The notes under the pieces: model-generated | Seen by the model: the letters and a program-made list of their open reading frames with translations, nothing else | Told to the model about the DNA's origin: nothing | Databases searched by the model: none | Translations under genes and position numbers: made by a program | Shown here: one piece after another, positions 1 to 8,714 of the stretch | How the letters are laid out: every line of letters starts with the position of its first letter | How positions within the stretch are numbered: position 1 is the stretch's first letter | NCBI RefSeq assembly: GCF_900099615.1 | Contig: NZ_FMTE01000002.1 | Location: forward strand, 58,730 to 122,729 | Length of the DNA: 64,000 nt | Direction: 5' to 3' | DNA from: Borreliella japonica | Lineage (GTDB): Bacteria > Spirochaetota > Spirochaetia > Borreliales > Borreliaceae

Positions 1-66
1 TCTACTGTCTCTGTTTTGTGTATATCCACCAGGTCTACTGTCTCTGTTTTGTGTATATTCAACTTT
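1..66. repeat. 33-bp tandem repeat inside infB
   Basis: Positions 1-24 and 34-57 are identical 24-base blocks, giving a period of 33 bases (11 codons) in the infB reading frame. The array begins at or beyond the window edge, so the copy number is unknown. The period keeps the frame, so copy-number change would alter only the length of the IF-2 N-terminal domain. Confidence 0.85.
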
Positions 67-222
67 GTTATTATGCTTATGCAAATCAATAGAACTATTA
101 TTTGAACTATTTTTAACACTTAAATCGTTATGTGTTACAATCTTTACTACCTTCTTTCTCAACTTAATAATCTTAATTTTTTTACCATCCTCATTTTTAA
201 TATCATCAATATCTTTCGACAA
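1..222 (-). CDS. infB: Translation initiation factor IF-2, N-terminal part (cut by window edge)
   Basis: First 74 codons of a gene that runs off the left edge. IF-2 delivers initiator tRNA to the 30S ribosome; its conserved GTPase domain lies outside the window, so the call rests on the lysine-rich start (residues 1-30, KIIKLRKKVVKIV-like), on recall of the Borrelia IF-2 N-terminus, and on its place directly behind nusA. The start is TTG at 222-220, only 2 bases after the nusA stop, with a GAGGAG ribosome binding site inside the last nusA codons (about 229-235). The last 22 codons visible are two copies of an 11-residue repeat (YTQNRDSRPGG type), typical of the variable IF-2 N-terminus. Confidence 0.85.
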   Translation of the reverse strand, partial: MSKDIDDIKNEDGKKIKIIKLRKKVVKIVTHNDLSVKNSSNNSSIDLHKHNNKVEYTQNRDSRPGGYTQNRDSR

Positions 223-224
223 AC

Positions 225-1673
225 TTACTCCTCCTCAAACTCAAAACTAAGCCCTATTTTACAACCCGGACAGAAAGTCATATTTTCATTAATAACAACA
301 CCACATTCAGGACAAAGAAGCTCTTCATCTTCTTCACTCTTTACCATAGACTCACCATTATCATTAGCAATTATTATCATTCCCTCTTTCAATATCTTGT
401 TAATTTCCTCTTGTTTTTCATAACTTACTCCAAGATTGAAAAGCACTCCCTCATTTGCTTGTAAAAAATTATTAATATCGTTAAGCCCCTCTTTTGATAA
501 ATTAGAAATCACAGAAGAATCAAGCAATTTAAGATCACTTATTTTACTGATCTCTTCAAATTGTTCCTCTTCAACAACATCTTGCATAACTTTATCAAAC
601 ATTTCGAGTGTTTCTTGCTTAAACTCAGAATTAGCTTTCATTTCTGCAAATTGACTGCTGGTTTTAACATCAATAGCCCAATCAAGAAGTCTATTAGCAA
701 GTCTGACATTTTGACCCATTTTACCTATAGCAAGAGAAAGTTGATCATCACTAACAACCACCAAAGCCTTATGCAAATCTTCATCAAGAATATAAACATG
801 ATCTATCTTAGAAGGAGTCAAAGAATCCTTTATGAACTCCTTAATGTCCTTACTATAAGGAATAATATCAATTTTCTCTCCTTCAAGTTCCTTAATTATA
901 GATTGAATTCTGACTCCTTTTTGCCCTATACAAGGACCAACAGGGTCAATCTCTTCTTTTTCGGAATAAACAGCAACTTTGATTCTGTACCCCGGATCAC
1001 GAACTATTTTATGAATCTTAATAATACCTTCTTCAATTTCAGGAATTTCAAGCGCTAAAAGCTCTTCAATAAACTTAGGATGAGTTCTAGAGAGAATAAC
1101 TTCAATACCATTTTTACCTTTTTTGACATTATAAACTAAAACTCTAATCTTATCATTAAGGCTATAAACTTCTCTTGGCGACTGATATTTTTTAGGAATT
1201 ATACCATCCGTATTACCAAGATTAACATAAAGATCACCATTTCTATTTTGTTGAACATACCCAATAACAACTTTATTCAACTTGCTTTTAAATTCAGATA
1301 AAATCTCATTATCCTCAATTCCTTGCAAATCATTTTTGGTTCTTTGTTTTGCAACTTGAATAGAAAGCCTATCAAAAATCTTAGGATTAATTTCAATGTA
1401 AGCGTAGTCACCTTCTACAATATTTTCCTTTGAGATATCTTTTTCTAAGATTTCAAGTAAAGAATCTTTCACCTCTTCTACAATTTTCTTTTTAGCATAA
1501 ACCGTCAAATCCCCTGTATCATCATCAAACTTAACAAAAGCATTCTCATTGTTTCCAAAATACTTTTTATAAGCTATCAATACTGATTCTTTAATTGTTT
1601 TTCTAATAGAATCTACACTCATACCGCGATCATTTGCAATACTTACAATCATATGCCCCGTACCCTTTATCAT
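225..1673 (-). CDS. nusA: Transcription termination/antitermination factor NusA with C-terminal zinc ribbon
   Basis: NusA binds RNA polymerase and modulates pausing, termination and antitermination. The 482-residue protein has the N-terminal RNAP-binding domain (about 1-130), an S1 domain (about 140-205) and two KH domains, marked by GPCIGQKGVRIQ (about 248) and LAIGKMGQNVRLA (about 315). The start ATG at 1673 has an AGGAGG site 7 bases upstream; a second ATG lies at residue 8. It follows rimP by 13 bases and precedes infB by 2, the widespread rimP-nusA-infB operon. Odd feature: the C-terminus ends in CPEC-x10-CPGC (cysteines 454, 457, 468, 471), a zinc-ribbon pattern not part of standard NusA. 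Confidence 0.97.
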   Translation of the reverse strand: MIKGTGHMIVSIANDRGMSVDSIRKTIKESVLIAYKKYFGNNENAFVKFDDDTGDLTVYAKKKIVEEVKDSLLEILEKDISKENIVEGDYAYIEINPKIFDRLSIQVAKQRTKNDLQGIEDNEILSEFKSKLNKVVIGYVQQNRNGDLYVNLGNTDGIIPKKYQSPREVYSLNDKIRVLVYNVKKGKNGIEVILSRTHPKFIEELLALEIPEIEEGIIKIHKIVRDPGYRIKVAVYSEKEEIDPVGPCIGQKGVRIQSIIKELEGEKIDIIPYSKDIKEFIKDSLTPSKIDHVYILDEDLHKALVVVSDDQLSLAIGKMGQNVRLANRLLDWAIDVKTSSQFAEMKANSEFKQETLEMFDKVMQDVVEEEQFEEISKISDLKLLDSSVISNLSKEGLNDINNFLQANEGVLFNLGVSYEKQEEINKILKEGMIIIANDNGESMVKSEEDEELLCPECGVVINENMTFCPGCKIGLSFEFEEE

Positions 1674-1686
1674 CCAAACTTCCTCC

Positions 1687-2124
1687 TTAAACTAATCTGG
1701 CTTTCTTAACATCGCTATAAAAAACACTTAATTCTTTGCTGTCTGTTTTAAAAATAAAACTTTTCGATTTTGATTCTAATATAAAACCCTCTTCAAATTC
1801 ATTATCTAGCATTAACTTAATTTTTTTACCTTCAAAAATTTGGAACTCTCTGTCACTTTTTATTTTTCTATTTATTCCTGGCGTAGAAAGCTCCAAAGTA
1901 AAGCTATATTTAAGACTTGCTTCCAAAATTAATAAAATCATTTTATGCAAATCAGTTAGCAAATCAATGCCTAAAGAAAAATTTTTACTATAAAGAACTA
2001 TTTGAATTTTTCCACTATTTTTACTTCTAAAGATATTAATTTCTAATATTTCAACATTTAAACGTTCTGTTAGATTTTTTATCAAATTATAAACTTCATT
2101 ACTTTTATCAAAATGCTTAATCAA
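1687..2124 (-). CDS. rimP: Ribosome maturation factor RimP
   Basis: RimP helps assemble the 30S subunit. The 145-residue protein carries the family motif [11 protein letters not shown] followed by a charged segment (about residues 78-95) and the C-terminal SH3-like half; length is normal. The start is TTG at 2124-2122. Just upstream and in frame lie ATG TAG, so an ATG start is impossible; AGGA at 2131-2134 sits 6 bases before the TTG. It is the first gene of the rimP-nusA-infB unit and lies downstream of a strong hairpin (2141-2168), suggesting its own transcription start. Confidence 0.93.
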   Translation of the reverse strand: MIKHFDKSNEVYNLIKNLTERLNVEILEINIFRSKNSGKIQIVLYSKNFSLGIDLLTDLHKMILLILEASLKYSFTLELSTPGINRKIKSDREFQIFEGKKIKLMLDNEFEEGFILESKSKSFIFKTDSKELSVFYSDVKKARLV

Positions 2125-2140
2125 CTACATTCCTAAAATT

Positions 2141-2168
2141 AATAAGGTTCTTTTAAAAGAACCTTATT
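2141..2168 (-). terminator. Perfect 14-bp hairpin between comF-like gene and rimP
   Basis: AATAAGGTTCTTTT (2141-2154) is followed directly by its exact reverse complement (2155-2168). It lies 57 bases behind the comF-like stop and 17 bases before the rimP start, all on the minus strand. The sequence after it on that strand is T-rich (TAATTTT). It most likely ends the mutS-comF transcript; it could also shape the rimP leader. Confidence 0.6.
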
Positions 2169-2224
2169 AAATACATAACTAAACCTTAAGTCAAGGTTAA
2201 CACTTAGAAAAAATAATGTCAACA

Positions 2225-2842
2225 TTAAACCAAATTATAAGATTTGGCCAAAGAAAGCTTTATAACCTTATAAGCTCCAAATTGTATAATAAGGTCTTCA
2301 CAAATACGCATAGATGTTCCTGTAGTAACAATATCATCTAGCAAAACAATTTTTTTAAATTGAAAATTTTTATACTTTGATCTTAATTTAATTTTATTTT
2401 CAAGATTTCTAAATCTGAGATTGCCTCTCATTAACTTCTGACTTTTCCCATACTTTCTTGAAAAAATATTTATATAATTAAAACCAAATCGGTTTAATAA
2501 AATACCAATATATTCCATGTGATCAAAACCATAAAATAACTTTCTTTTAAAACTACAAGGAACGGTTACTATTTGATCGAAATCAATCTTATTCAAACAT
2601 TTAGCAATTTCACTTGCTAAAAATCTACCAATTGACTTTTGTCCATCTCTTTTGTAAGACAAAATTAAAGATTTGTAATGCTCTTTATAGTCAAAAAAAT
2701 AAATTAAATTCTCATCAAATTTAATTTTAAAATTAAAAAGCAACTTACATTGATCACATAGAGCATTAGAAAATACATATCTTTTTCTGCAAAAAACACA
2801 AAAAGGCAAAAATATACTTTTAAAAACATTTAAATAGCTCAT
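2225..2842 (-). CDS. ComF-family phosphoribosyltransferase-like protein
   Basis: The 205-residue protein shows the ComF/GntX layout: an N-terminal zinc-finger-like CVFC...CDQC (about residues 15-32) and a C-terminal PRPP-binding loop VLLDDIVTTGTS (about 165-176). In competent bacteria ComFC is needed for DNA uptake; in other bacteria the role is unclear, and no other competence genes are nearby. The start codon lies 1 base after the mutS stop, so the two are translationally coupled. A natural-transformation role in a Lyme spirochaete would be speculation; association with DNA repair through mutS is only suggested by position. Confidence 0.9.
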   Translation of the reverse strand: MSYLNVFKSIFLPFCVFCRKRYVFSNALCDQCKLLFNFKIKFDENLIYFFDYKEHYKSLILSYKRDGQKSIGRFLASEIAKCLNKIDFDQIVTVPCSFKRKLFYGFDHMEYIGILLNRFGFNYINIFSRKYGKSQKLMRGNLRFRNLENKIKLRSKYKNFQFKKIVLLDDIVTTGTSMRICEDLIIQFGAYKVIKLSLAKSYNLV

Positions 2843-2843
2843 G

Positions 2844-5432
2844 CTAACTGGACTGAGAAACTTTTAAAACAATTTGATTTAGTAGCTCAATTGATTGAAA
2901 AGGAGTAATATTATTAATATCTATATTAGAAATAAAATTTTTTAACTCTAAATACTCATTTAATTTAACATTAACATCAGCATCATTTTTCAAAATTTCT
3001 CTATCGTAGCTATCATAAGAGACATAAGGAAGAAATTCTAAACAAGAGCTACTCTTTCGACTCAATAAACTTTCTAAGATAACATTGGCTCTATCTATTA
3101 CCCTTAAAGGAAGTCCTGCTATGCGAGCAACATAAATCCCATAAGAATTAAGAGACGGCTTTTCCTCAACTTCTCTTAAAAAAACAAGATCATTGCCTTG
3201 CTTTTCAATTTTCATTGAAAGATTAATAAAGGCTTTATGATCAATAGCTGATAGTTCATGAAAATGTGTTGCAAACAAACTTCTAGCTTTAATATACTCT
3301 AAAATATATTCTATAATAGAATAAGCAATAGCAAGTCCATCATTTGTACTAGTACCTCTTCCAACTTCATCCATAATTATTAAACTCTTTTCTGTTGCAT
3401 TTCTTAAAATATTGGCTGTTTCATTCATTTCAACCAAAAAAGTAGACTCTCCTTTGGCAATATTATCACTTGCTCCAATTCTACAAAAAATTTTATCTGT
3501 AATACCTATTATAGCATTAGCAGCAGGCACAAAAGAACCTATATGTGCCATTAAAGTGATTAAAGCCACCTGACGCAAATAAGTTGATTTACCTGCCATA
3601 TTAGGGCCAGTAATTAAACAAAAATACCTTTCTTTATCAATCCTTACAAAATTTTCAGTAAAAATTTCAGTGCTTTTCACATAGTGCTCAACAACAGGAT
3701 GTCTAGACTTGTCAAGAAAAATTTCTTTATCAGATGTCAACACAGGCCTTTTATATTCATTTTTCTTTGCCAAATAACCAAAGTTAACAACCACATCAAT
3801 ATATGCAAAAAATGCTGCAACCTTCTTAAGAACTTTATTATGCTTAACAACATTTGATGCTATTTCATCAAAAATTTCTTGCTCAAAAGCAACAACATTG
3901 TCTTCAGCATTATTAATATCTACTTCAAGAGAAATAAGTTTTTCTGTTTTATATCTTCTTGCAGAACTTAAAGTTTGACTTTCCATAAAATGAGGTGGCA
4001 CTTGAGCATAATTACTCTTTGTAACCTCAAAAAATAATCCCCTATTATTGGTTTTTCTAATCTTTAAATTATTGATTTTACTAAGCGATCTCTCCGATTC
4101 AAGATATTCATCAATATATTTATTTGCATTAATCTTTAAATCTTTTAAACTATCAAGCTTTAAATCATAGCCTCTTTTAATAAGCTCATCGGGTGAACTC
4201 GAAATTGAACTATTTATCAAAAAATATACTTTAGAAATACTACCCTCTTCAAACTTATCAAAATTCCAATAATCAAAATTATGCTTGTCAAATAACTTTT
4301 TTACCAAAAAAAATACAGAAAGAGCTTTTTCAATAAATAAAAAATCTTTTTTAATATATCTTTTCATCTGAATCCTAGATATTATTCTCTCAATATCCCA
4401 TATATTAACAAAAGCTTCTCTTAAATTCACAGTTAAGCTAATATTTTTGCAAAAAAAATCAACATGATCTAGTCTAGCATTAATATCAGAAATATTTAAA
4501 ATCGGATTTAAAATAAATTCCCTCAAAAGTCTCTTTCCCATTGCGGTTTTACAATCATTTAAAACAGAATACAATGAGTATTGAGAAGAAAAATCATTAT
4601 TATTTTTTACAAGCTCAAGATTCACTTGAGTTACATCATCAAGAAACATATACGAAGAATCATTATTAATATCTATTTTATCAATATTACTTAATAAATT
4701 TTTTAAATTATTTTTTATATGATTTATAATAAGAAAAGTTGAAATATAATAAGGCTTTTCTTCGTCAAATCCAAGAGAACTCAATCCAAGTATGTTAAAA
4801 TGCTCTTTTATTGTTTTTATCGCAATATCCTTGTCAAGATGCCAAGCGGGAACCCTGTTAATTAAAAACCGATTAAGATTAAGCTTTTCTAAGTATTCAT
4901 AATAAAAGTTTTCAGAAACTATTATCTCTTTAGGAGAATATTTCTCAAGATCCCTTTTAAGTTTTTCTAAAAAGCTATCCCCATAAAACATTATTCCAAG
5001 ACTAGAAGTAGATAAATCTATATAAGAAAACGAATAATAATTTTTATAATCGCTAATAGCAACTAAATAGTTATTAACATCGTCATTTAAAAAATCTTCA
5101 TCAAGAATAACTCCTGGGGTTATTACTTCAACAACCTCTCTTTCTAAAGGCCCTCCCCCAGAAGAAGAATTAGTAGCCTGCTCACAAATTGCAACTTTTT
5201 TATCAAATAAAATTAATTTCTTTATATATTCCTTGCTAGTATGGCAAGGCACTCCACACATTGGAACATTTTCTCTTTTTGTCAATGTTAAATTAAGAAG
5301 CTTACTTGCCTCAATTGCATCGTCAAAAAACATTTCATAAAAACTTCCTACTCTGAAAAAAATAATAGCATCTTTATATTTTTTTTTGATATCTAAGTAT
5401 TGCTTCATCATTGGGGTAACATTTTTTTCCAT
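2844..5432 (-). CDS. mutS: DNA mismatch repair protein MutS
   Basis: MutS recognises mismatches and starts repair. The 862-residue protein is of usual length. The mismatch-binding F-x-E motif is present (F31-Y32-E33, in RVGSFYEMF), as are Walker A GPNMAGKST (about 607-615), Walker B IIMDEVGRGTS and the FATHFHEL motif. It opens a two-gene unit with the comF-like gene. The ATG at 5432 has a GGAAG site just upstream. An inverted repeat (5444-5470) lies directly before the gene. Confidence 0.98.
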   Translation of the reverse strand: MEKNVTPMMKQYLDIKKKYKDAIIFFRVGSFYEMFFDDAIEASKLLNLTLTKRENVPMCGVPCHTSKEYIKKLILFDKKVAICEQATNSSSGGGPLEREVVEVITPGVILDEDFLNDDVNNYLVAISDYKNYYSFSYIDLSTSSLGIMFYGDSFLEKLKRDLEKYSPKEIIVSENFYYEYLEKLNLNRFLINRVPAWHLDKDIAIKTIKEHFNILGLSSLGFDEEKPYYISTFLIINHIKNNLKNLLSNIDKIDINNDSSYMFLDDVTQVNLELVKNNNDFSSQYSLYSVLNDCKTAMGKRLLREFILNPILNISDINARLDHVDFFCKNISLTVNLREAFVNIWDIERIISRIQMKRYIKKDFLFIEKALSVFFLVKKLFDKHNFDYWNFDKFEEGSISKVYFLINSSISSSPDELIKRGYDLKLDSLKDLKINANKYIDEYLESERSLSKINNLKIRKTNNRGLFFEVTKSNYAQVPPHFMESQTLSSARRYKTEKLISLEVDINNAEDNVVAFEQEIFDEIASNVVKHNKVLKKVAAFFAYIDVVVNFGYLAKKNEYKRPVLTSDKEIFLDKSRHPVVEHYVKSTEIFTENFVRIDKERYFCLITGPNMAGKSTYLRQVALITLMAHIGSFVPAANAIIGITDKIFCRIGASDNIAKGESTFLVEMNETANILRNATEKSLIIMDEVGRGTSTNDGLAIAYSIIEYILEYIKARSLFATHFHELSAIDHKAFINLSMKIEKQGNDLVFLREVEEKPSLNSYGIYVARIAGLPLRVIDRANVILESLLSRKSSSCLEFLPYVSYDSYDREILKNDADVNVKLNEYLELKNFISNIDINNITPFQSIELLNQIVLKVSQSS

Positions 5433-5443
5433 ATGCTTCCTAA

Positions 5444-5470
5444 ATAATATTGAATTTTAATCAATATTAT
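5444..5470. repeat. 10-bp inverted repeat in the mutS leader/promoter
   Basis: ATAATATTGA (5444-5453) and TCAATATTAT (5461-5470) are exact reverse complements with a 7-base loop. The element ends 12 bases before the mutS start and on the minus strand overlaps a TATAAT-like hexamer, so it could be an operator or an mRNA leader hairpin. There is no T-tract and no upstream gene close enough to make it a terminator. Confidence 0.5.
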
Positions 5471-5643
5471 AAAGTAAATATAATTCAATTAAAAATAAAG
5501 AATATAAACTGAGAAAAAGACTTTAAAATAGTCTATCTAAATAAAAAGCACTTAAATAATCCAAAATCATATTTAAATCAATTCTAAAATTTCACATTTT
5601 ACCCTGCTATCAAAGATTAATAAAAAATAAAAAAAGAATTTTA

Positions 5644-5661
5644 CAATCTAATTACAGATTG
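5644..5661 (-). terminator. Possible weak terminator after the skp-like gene
   Basis: CAATCT (5644-5649) pairs with AGATTG (5656-5661) around a 6-base loop, followed on the minus strand by a T-rich stretch (TAAAATTCTTTTTT). The position, about 30 bases behind the skp-like stop, suits the end of the tamB-bamA-skp unit. The stem is short. The rest of 5433-5690 holds the mutS upstream region and no gene. Confidence 0.35.
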
Positions 5662-5690
5662 AAAAAAAGCAACCCCTTAAAAGGAAAATC

Positions 5691-6236
5691 TTAAGGATTT
5701 TTATTATCTTTTTCTAAAAGATACTTAATAACATTGTCTGTTATATCAACAGTGCTGTTATGGTAAAGGATATACGGATTATTTTTTTTCATAATCAAAG
5801 AAAATCCATTAATTTCTGCGACATATTGAATACCGCCAAGTATTTTGCTTAAAGATTCACTATTATTATTCAAACTATTAATATTGGTCAATCTTTGCTG
5901 TTCTAAATTATTCTTTGCTAAACTAGAAACTCTCTTTAGTTCATCAACTTTCAAATTATATTGATTCCCAAAAGATCTTGCATTATCTAAATCATTATCA
6001 GCAATAGATTTATCATACATCTCTCTCAAATTCTTAAGCTCTAAATTTAAAGTATTTATTTGTTCTTGATAACGATTTTTTATTTGATCAAGATTAGCTT
6101 TTAATTGAGGATTTAAAACTTCAATCACAATTCTATCAAAATCAACAATACCTATTTTAACAACATCTATTGAAAAAACATTAAAAGACAATAAAAAAAA
6201 CAAAGGCAAAATTAAAAAAAACACAAATTTCTCCAC
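5691..6236 (-). CDS. OmpH/Skp-family periplasmic chaperone
   Basis: The 181-residue protein has a signal peptide (hydrophobic about residues 4-20) and a long charged helical region (about 45-130) typical of the Skp/OmpH fold, ending in a small beta segment. Skp holds unfolded outer-membrane proteins in the periplasm until BAM inserts them. The gene follows bamA by 7 bases, a classical skp-bamA pairing though here bamA comes first. The assigned start is GTG at 6236; a GTG at 6224 has a better placed GGAG but would leave a signal peptide without a positive charge. Confidence 0.9.
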   Translation of the reverse strand: MEKFVFFLILPLFFLLSFNVFSIDVVKIGIVDFDRIVIEVLNPQLKANLDQIKNRYQEQINTLNLELKNLREMYDKSIADNDLDNARSFGNQYNLKVDELKRVSSLAKNNLEQQRLTNINSLNNNSESLSKILGGIQYVAEINGFSLIMKKNNPYILYHNSTVDITDNVIKYLLEKDNKNP

Positions 6237-6243
6237 AGTATTA

Positions 6244-8697
6244 TCAATATCTCATCTCAATTCCTAAGAAAAATTTAAACCCAGAAAAATATTTGTAATA
6301 ACTGTTAGCCTTATCATTGTCAAAATAAAAAGGATAAGCTATTACAAAAGAAAGTGGCAACTGAGGCAAAAGACTTCTAATTCCAGTTCCCCAGCTAAAA
6401 GCAAAACTGCTAAAAGGTCTAAATAAAGAATTTTCTTGCCCCTCTAAAGAATAGGAAGCAAAATCTATAAAAAAGACATCCCAAACTAAAATATTTTTTA
6501 ACAAAGGAATAGATATCTGCACAGTATTTACAAAGGAACTATAAATATTTTTTAAAATCCCCCAACCTCTAGCCTGCATAAAATTTTCACTAAGAACTAT
6601 GTGGTGATGGGGTTGAATTTCAATTTCAAAACCATTGCCAAGAGGAGGCAATATGTTTGAATAAACACTCCTTAAGGTCAAAATAATATCAAAATAGGGA
6701 GTAAACACATCCTCATATCCTAAAAGAGAAAAATATCTCTCAAAGGTTGTAGCAGATTTAATAAAATGGCTCTGACCAAATAAAAATCCTCCGAAAAAAT
6801 CAAACTGCTGCTTAAGCAAAAATCCATTATTAGATAAAGAAGTGGAATTTCTTGTATCCCAAGCCACACTCAAACTAAGAGAATTTTCAAATCTAAAAGT
6901 TTTGTAATTATCTCTTAAATAATAATTTGAAGGTCTGTTAACCTCATTATCATAAAAAACATATTTTAAAGCGGTTTGTAAAGTACCAAGAAAAGTTTGC
7001 TTACCAAGATAATTAGAAAAAGTATACCCTGTGAAACCACCAAAACTAAGTTTAAGCAAAGAGTAATTCATAGCATTAAAATCAGAAAAGCTTTTAACAT
7101 CTTGATATTCTTCCCAACTTGTAAATGGATCAGGAACTTCTCTTTTACCAGAAAAAATAGGTCCATTAATATCCTGATAAGCAGTATTAACAGAATGTGA
7201 AAAATCTACAAATCCACCTAAAGTCCATCTTTTCTGAAAAAACCAATTATCTCTAAATGTCAAACTAAGACTTTGCTCTAAAAAAGATAAATTTAGTCTT
7301 GCAGCAAAATAATAACCTTCACCCAAAAAATTAGAAAGCTCCCATTGTCCAAATATTGAAAATGGAAACGAAGAATTTGAATTGCCTCCAAAATTCATAC
7401 CAAATCCAAAATTACTTGTTGCTCGCTCTTCAATGTTTAAATTTATCTTCATAAGCCCTTCTGTACCACTTGGAACAATATCGGGGGTTACATTTGAAAA
7501 ATAACCAAGCTGCTGTAGGTTTACCATACCCATCCTAAACTTATCCAAACTAAAAACATCTCCCTCTTGAAGAGGAATTTCTCTAAGTATTACATGCGAA
7601 GCTGTATTCTTATTTTTAGAAACAGTAATAGACTCAATGTGGGCTTTATCTTTTTCTAAAATATTAATTAAAAAATCAATAAATTCCCCTCTTATCTTTT
7701 GTGAAGGAATAATTTCTGTGAAAATATACCCCTCCTTGAAATAACTTTCCTTAATTTTGTCAAAATCTTGTTCAAATTTAGAATTATTAAAAATATCGCC
7801 TTCCTTAAAGGTAATAAAACTTTTTAATTCCTCCAAACTAAAAACTGAATTACCAAAAATTTCAAGCTTCCCAAATTTAAAAACATTGCCTTCTGAAAGA
7901 AAATATTTCAAAAAAACTTCCTTTTCTAACCTTTGAGAATCTTTAATATCAATAGTACTATTGATAATCTTAATATCAATATATCCATTATTTTTATAAA
8001 AAGACTCTAGTTGACGCTTGTCCTTATCAACATTGCTTTTTAAATATTTACCATCTGAAAAAAGAGATGCTACTCTTGATGCTAAAGATTTTCTCAAAGT
8101 GCTACTTTTAAAGCTTAAATTTCCTTCAAAGTCAATCCCTTTAACAACATATTTGGGGCCAGCTACTATATTAAAAATAATATCAACTAAATTTTCTTCT
8201 TCTTTGATTTCAAAATTTACAGAAACCTCAAAATATCCCATGTCTTTATACATTTCTTCAAGTTTTTCAAGACCTTTGTTAACACTTACAAGATTTAAAG
8301 GCTCATTAACCTTAATATTTACTTTCTCAACAAGTTCACTATTCCAAAAAACTCTACTGCTATCAGAAAAAATAACAGAATTAACTAAAGATTTTTCTTT
8401 TACAATAAATGTGATAAAAAGATCCTCACCATCTATTTTGAACACCGGATTAATAAGACCCGAAAAATAATCAAGAGAATAAAGATCAATTTGCAATTTA
8501 TCAAAAATTTCATTAGAATATGCAACGCCAATATAAGGTTTTAAAATATTAATAAAATCTACCTCTTTCTTATTCTTAAGTCCTTCAAAATTAATACTCT
8601 TTATTATTTTTCCTTTGTAATTTTCAACTTGACCAAAACTAAAAACAACAAAAAACATTAAAAAACTTATAAAAACCAAACCTCTAATTGAACCCAT
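6244..8697 (-). CDS. bamA: Outer membrane protein assembly factor BamA
   Basis: BamA inserts beta-barrel proteins in the outer membrane. The 817-residue protein has a signal peptide (about 1-22), a series of POTRA repeats (about 30-410; each marked by GNxxF/S...L and GYF/GYI turns) and a C-terminal barrel ending in aromatic FLGIEMRY, the usual C-terminal sorting signal. It sits between tamB (17 bases upstream) and the skp-like gene (7 bases downstream), making an envelope-assembly operon. B. burgdorferi BamA is an established essential component of a BAM complex and binds TamB. Confidence 0.97.
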   Translation of the reverse strand: MGSIRGLVFISFLMFFVVFSFGQVENYKGKIIKSINFEGLKNKKEVDFINILKPYIGVAYSNEIFDKLQIDLYSLDYFSGLINPVFKIDGEDLFITFIVKEKSLVNSVIFSDSSRVFWNSELVEKVNIKVNEPLNLVSVNKGLEKLEEMYKDMGYFEVSVNFEIKEEENLVDIIFNIVAGPKYVVKGIDFEGNLSFKSSTLRKSLASRVASLFSDGKYLKSNVDKDKRQLESFYKNNGYIDIKIINSTIDIKDSQRLEKEVFLKYFLSEGNVFKFGKLEIFGNSVFSLEELKSFITFKEGDIFNNSKFEQDFDKIKESYFKEGYIFTEIIPSQKIRGEFIDFLINILEKDKAHIESITVSKNKNTASHVILREIPLQEGDVFSLDKFRMGMVNLQQLGYFSNVTPDIVPSGTEGLMKINLNIEERATSNFGFGMNFGGNSNSSFPFSIFGQWELSNFLGEGYYFAARLNLSFLEQSLSLTFRDNWFFQKRWTLGGFVDFSHSVNTAYQDINGPIFSGKREVPDPFTSWEEYQDVKSFSDFNAMNYSLLKLSFGGFTGYTFSNYLGKQTFLGTLQTALKYVFYDNEVNRPSNYYLRDNYKTFRFENSLSLSVAWDTRNSTSLSNNGFLLKQQFDFFGGFLFGQSHFIKSATTFERYFSLLGYEDVFTPYFDIILTLRSVYSNILPPLGNGFEIEIQPHHHIVLSENFMQARGWGILKNIYSSFVNTVQISIPLLKNILVWDVFFIDFASYSLEGQENSLFRPFSSFAFSWGTGIRSLLPQLPLSFVIAYPFYFDNDKANSYYKYFSGFKFFLGIEMRY

Positions 8698-8714
8698 CTT
8701 AACCTCTTAACGAT

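Noticed and set aside
561..1058. 165-codon plus-strand frame over nusA
   Set aside because: It is antisense to a clearly conserved gene, has no ribosome site and no recognisable product.
8018..8470. 150-codon plus-strand frame over bamA
   Set aside because: A shadow of the POTRA region on the other strand; low-complexity Ser/Leu/Thr content.
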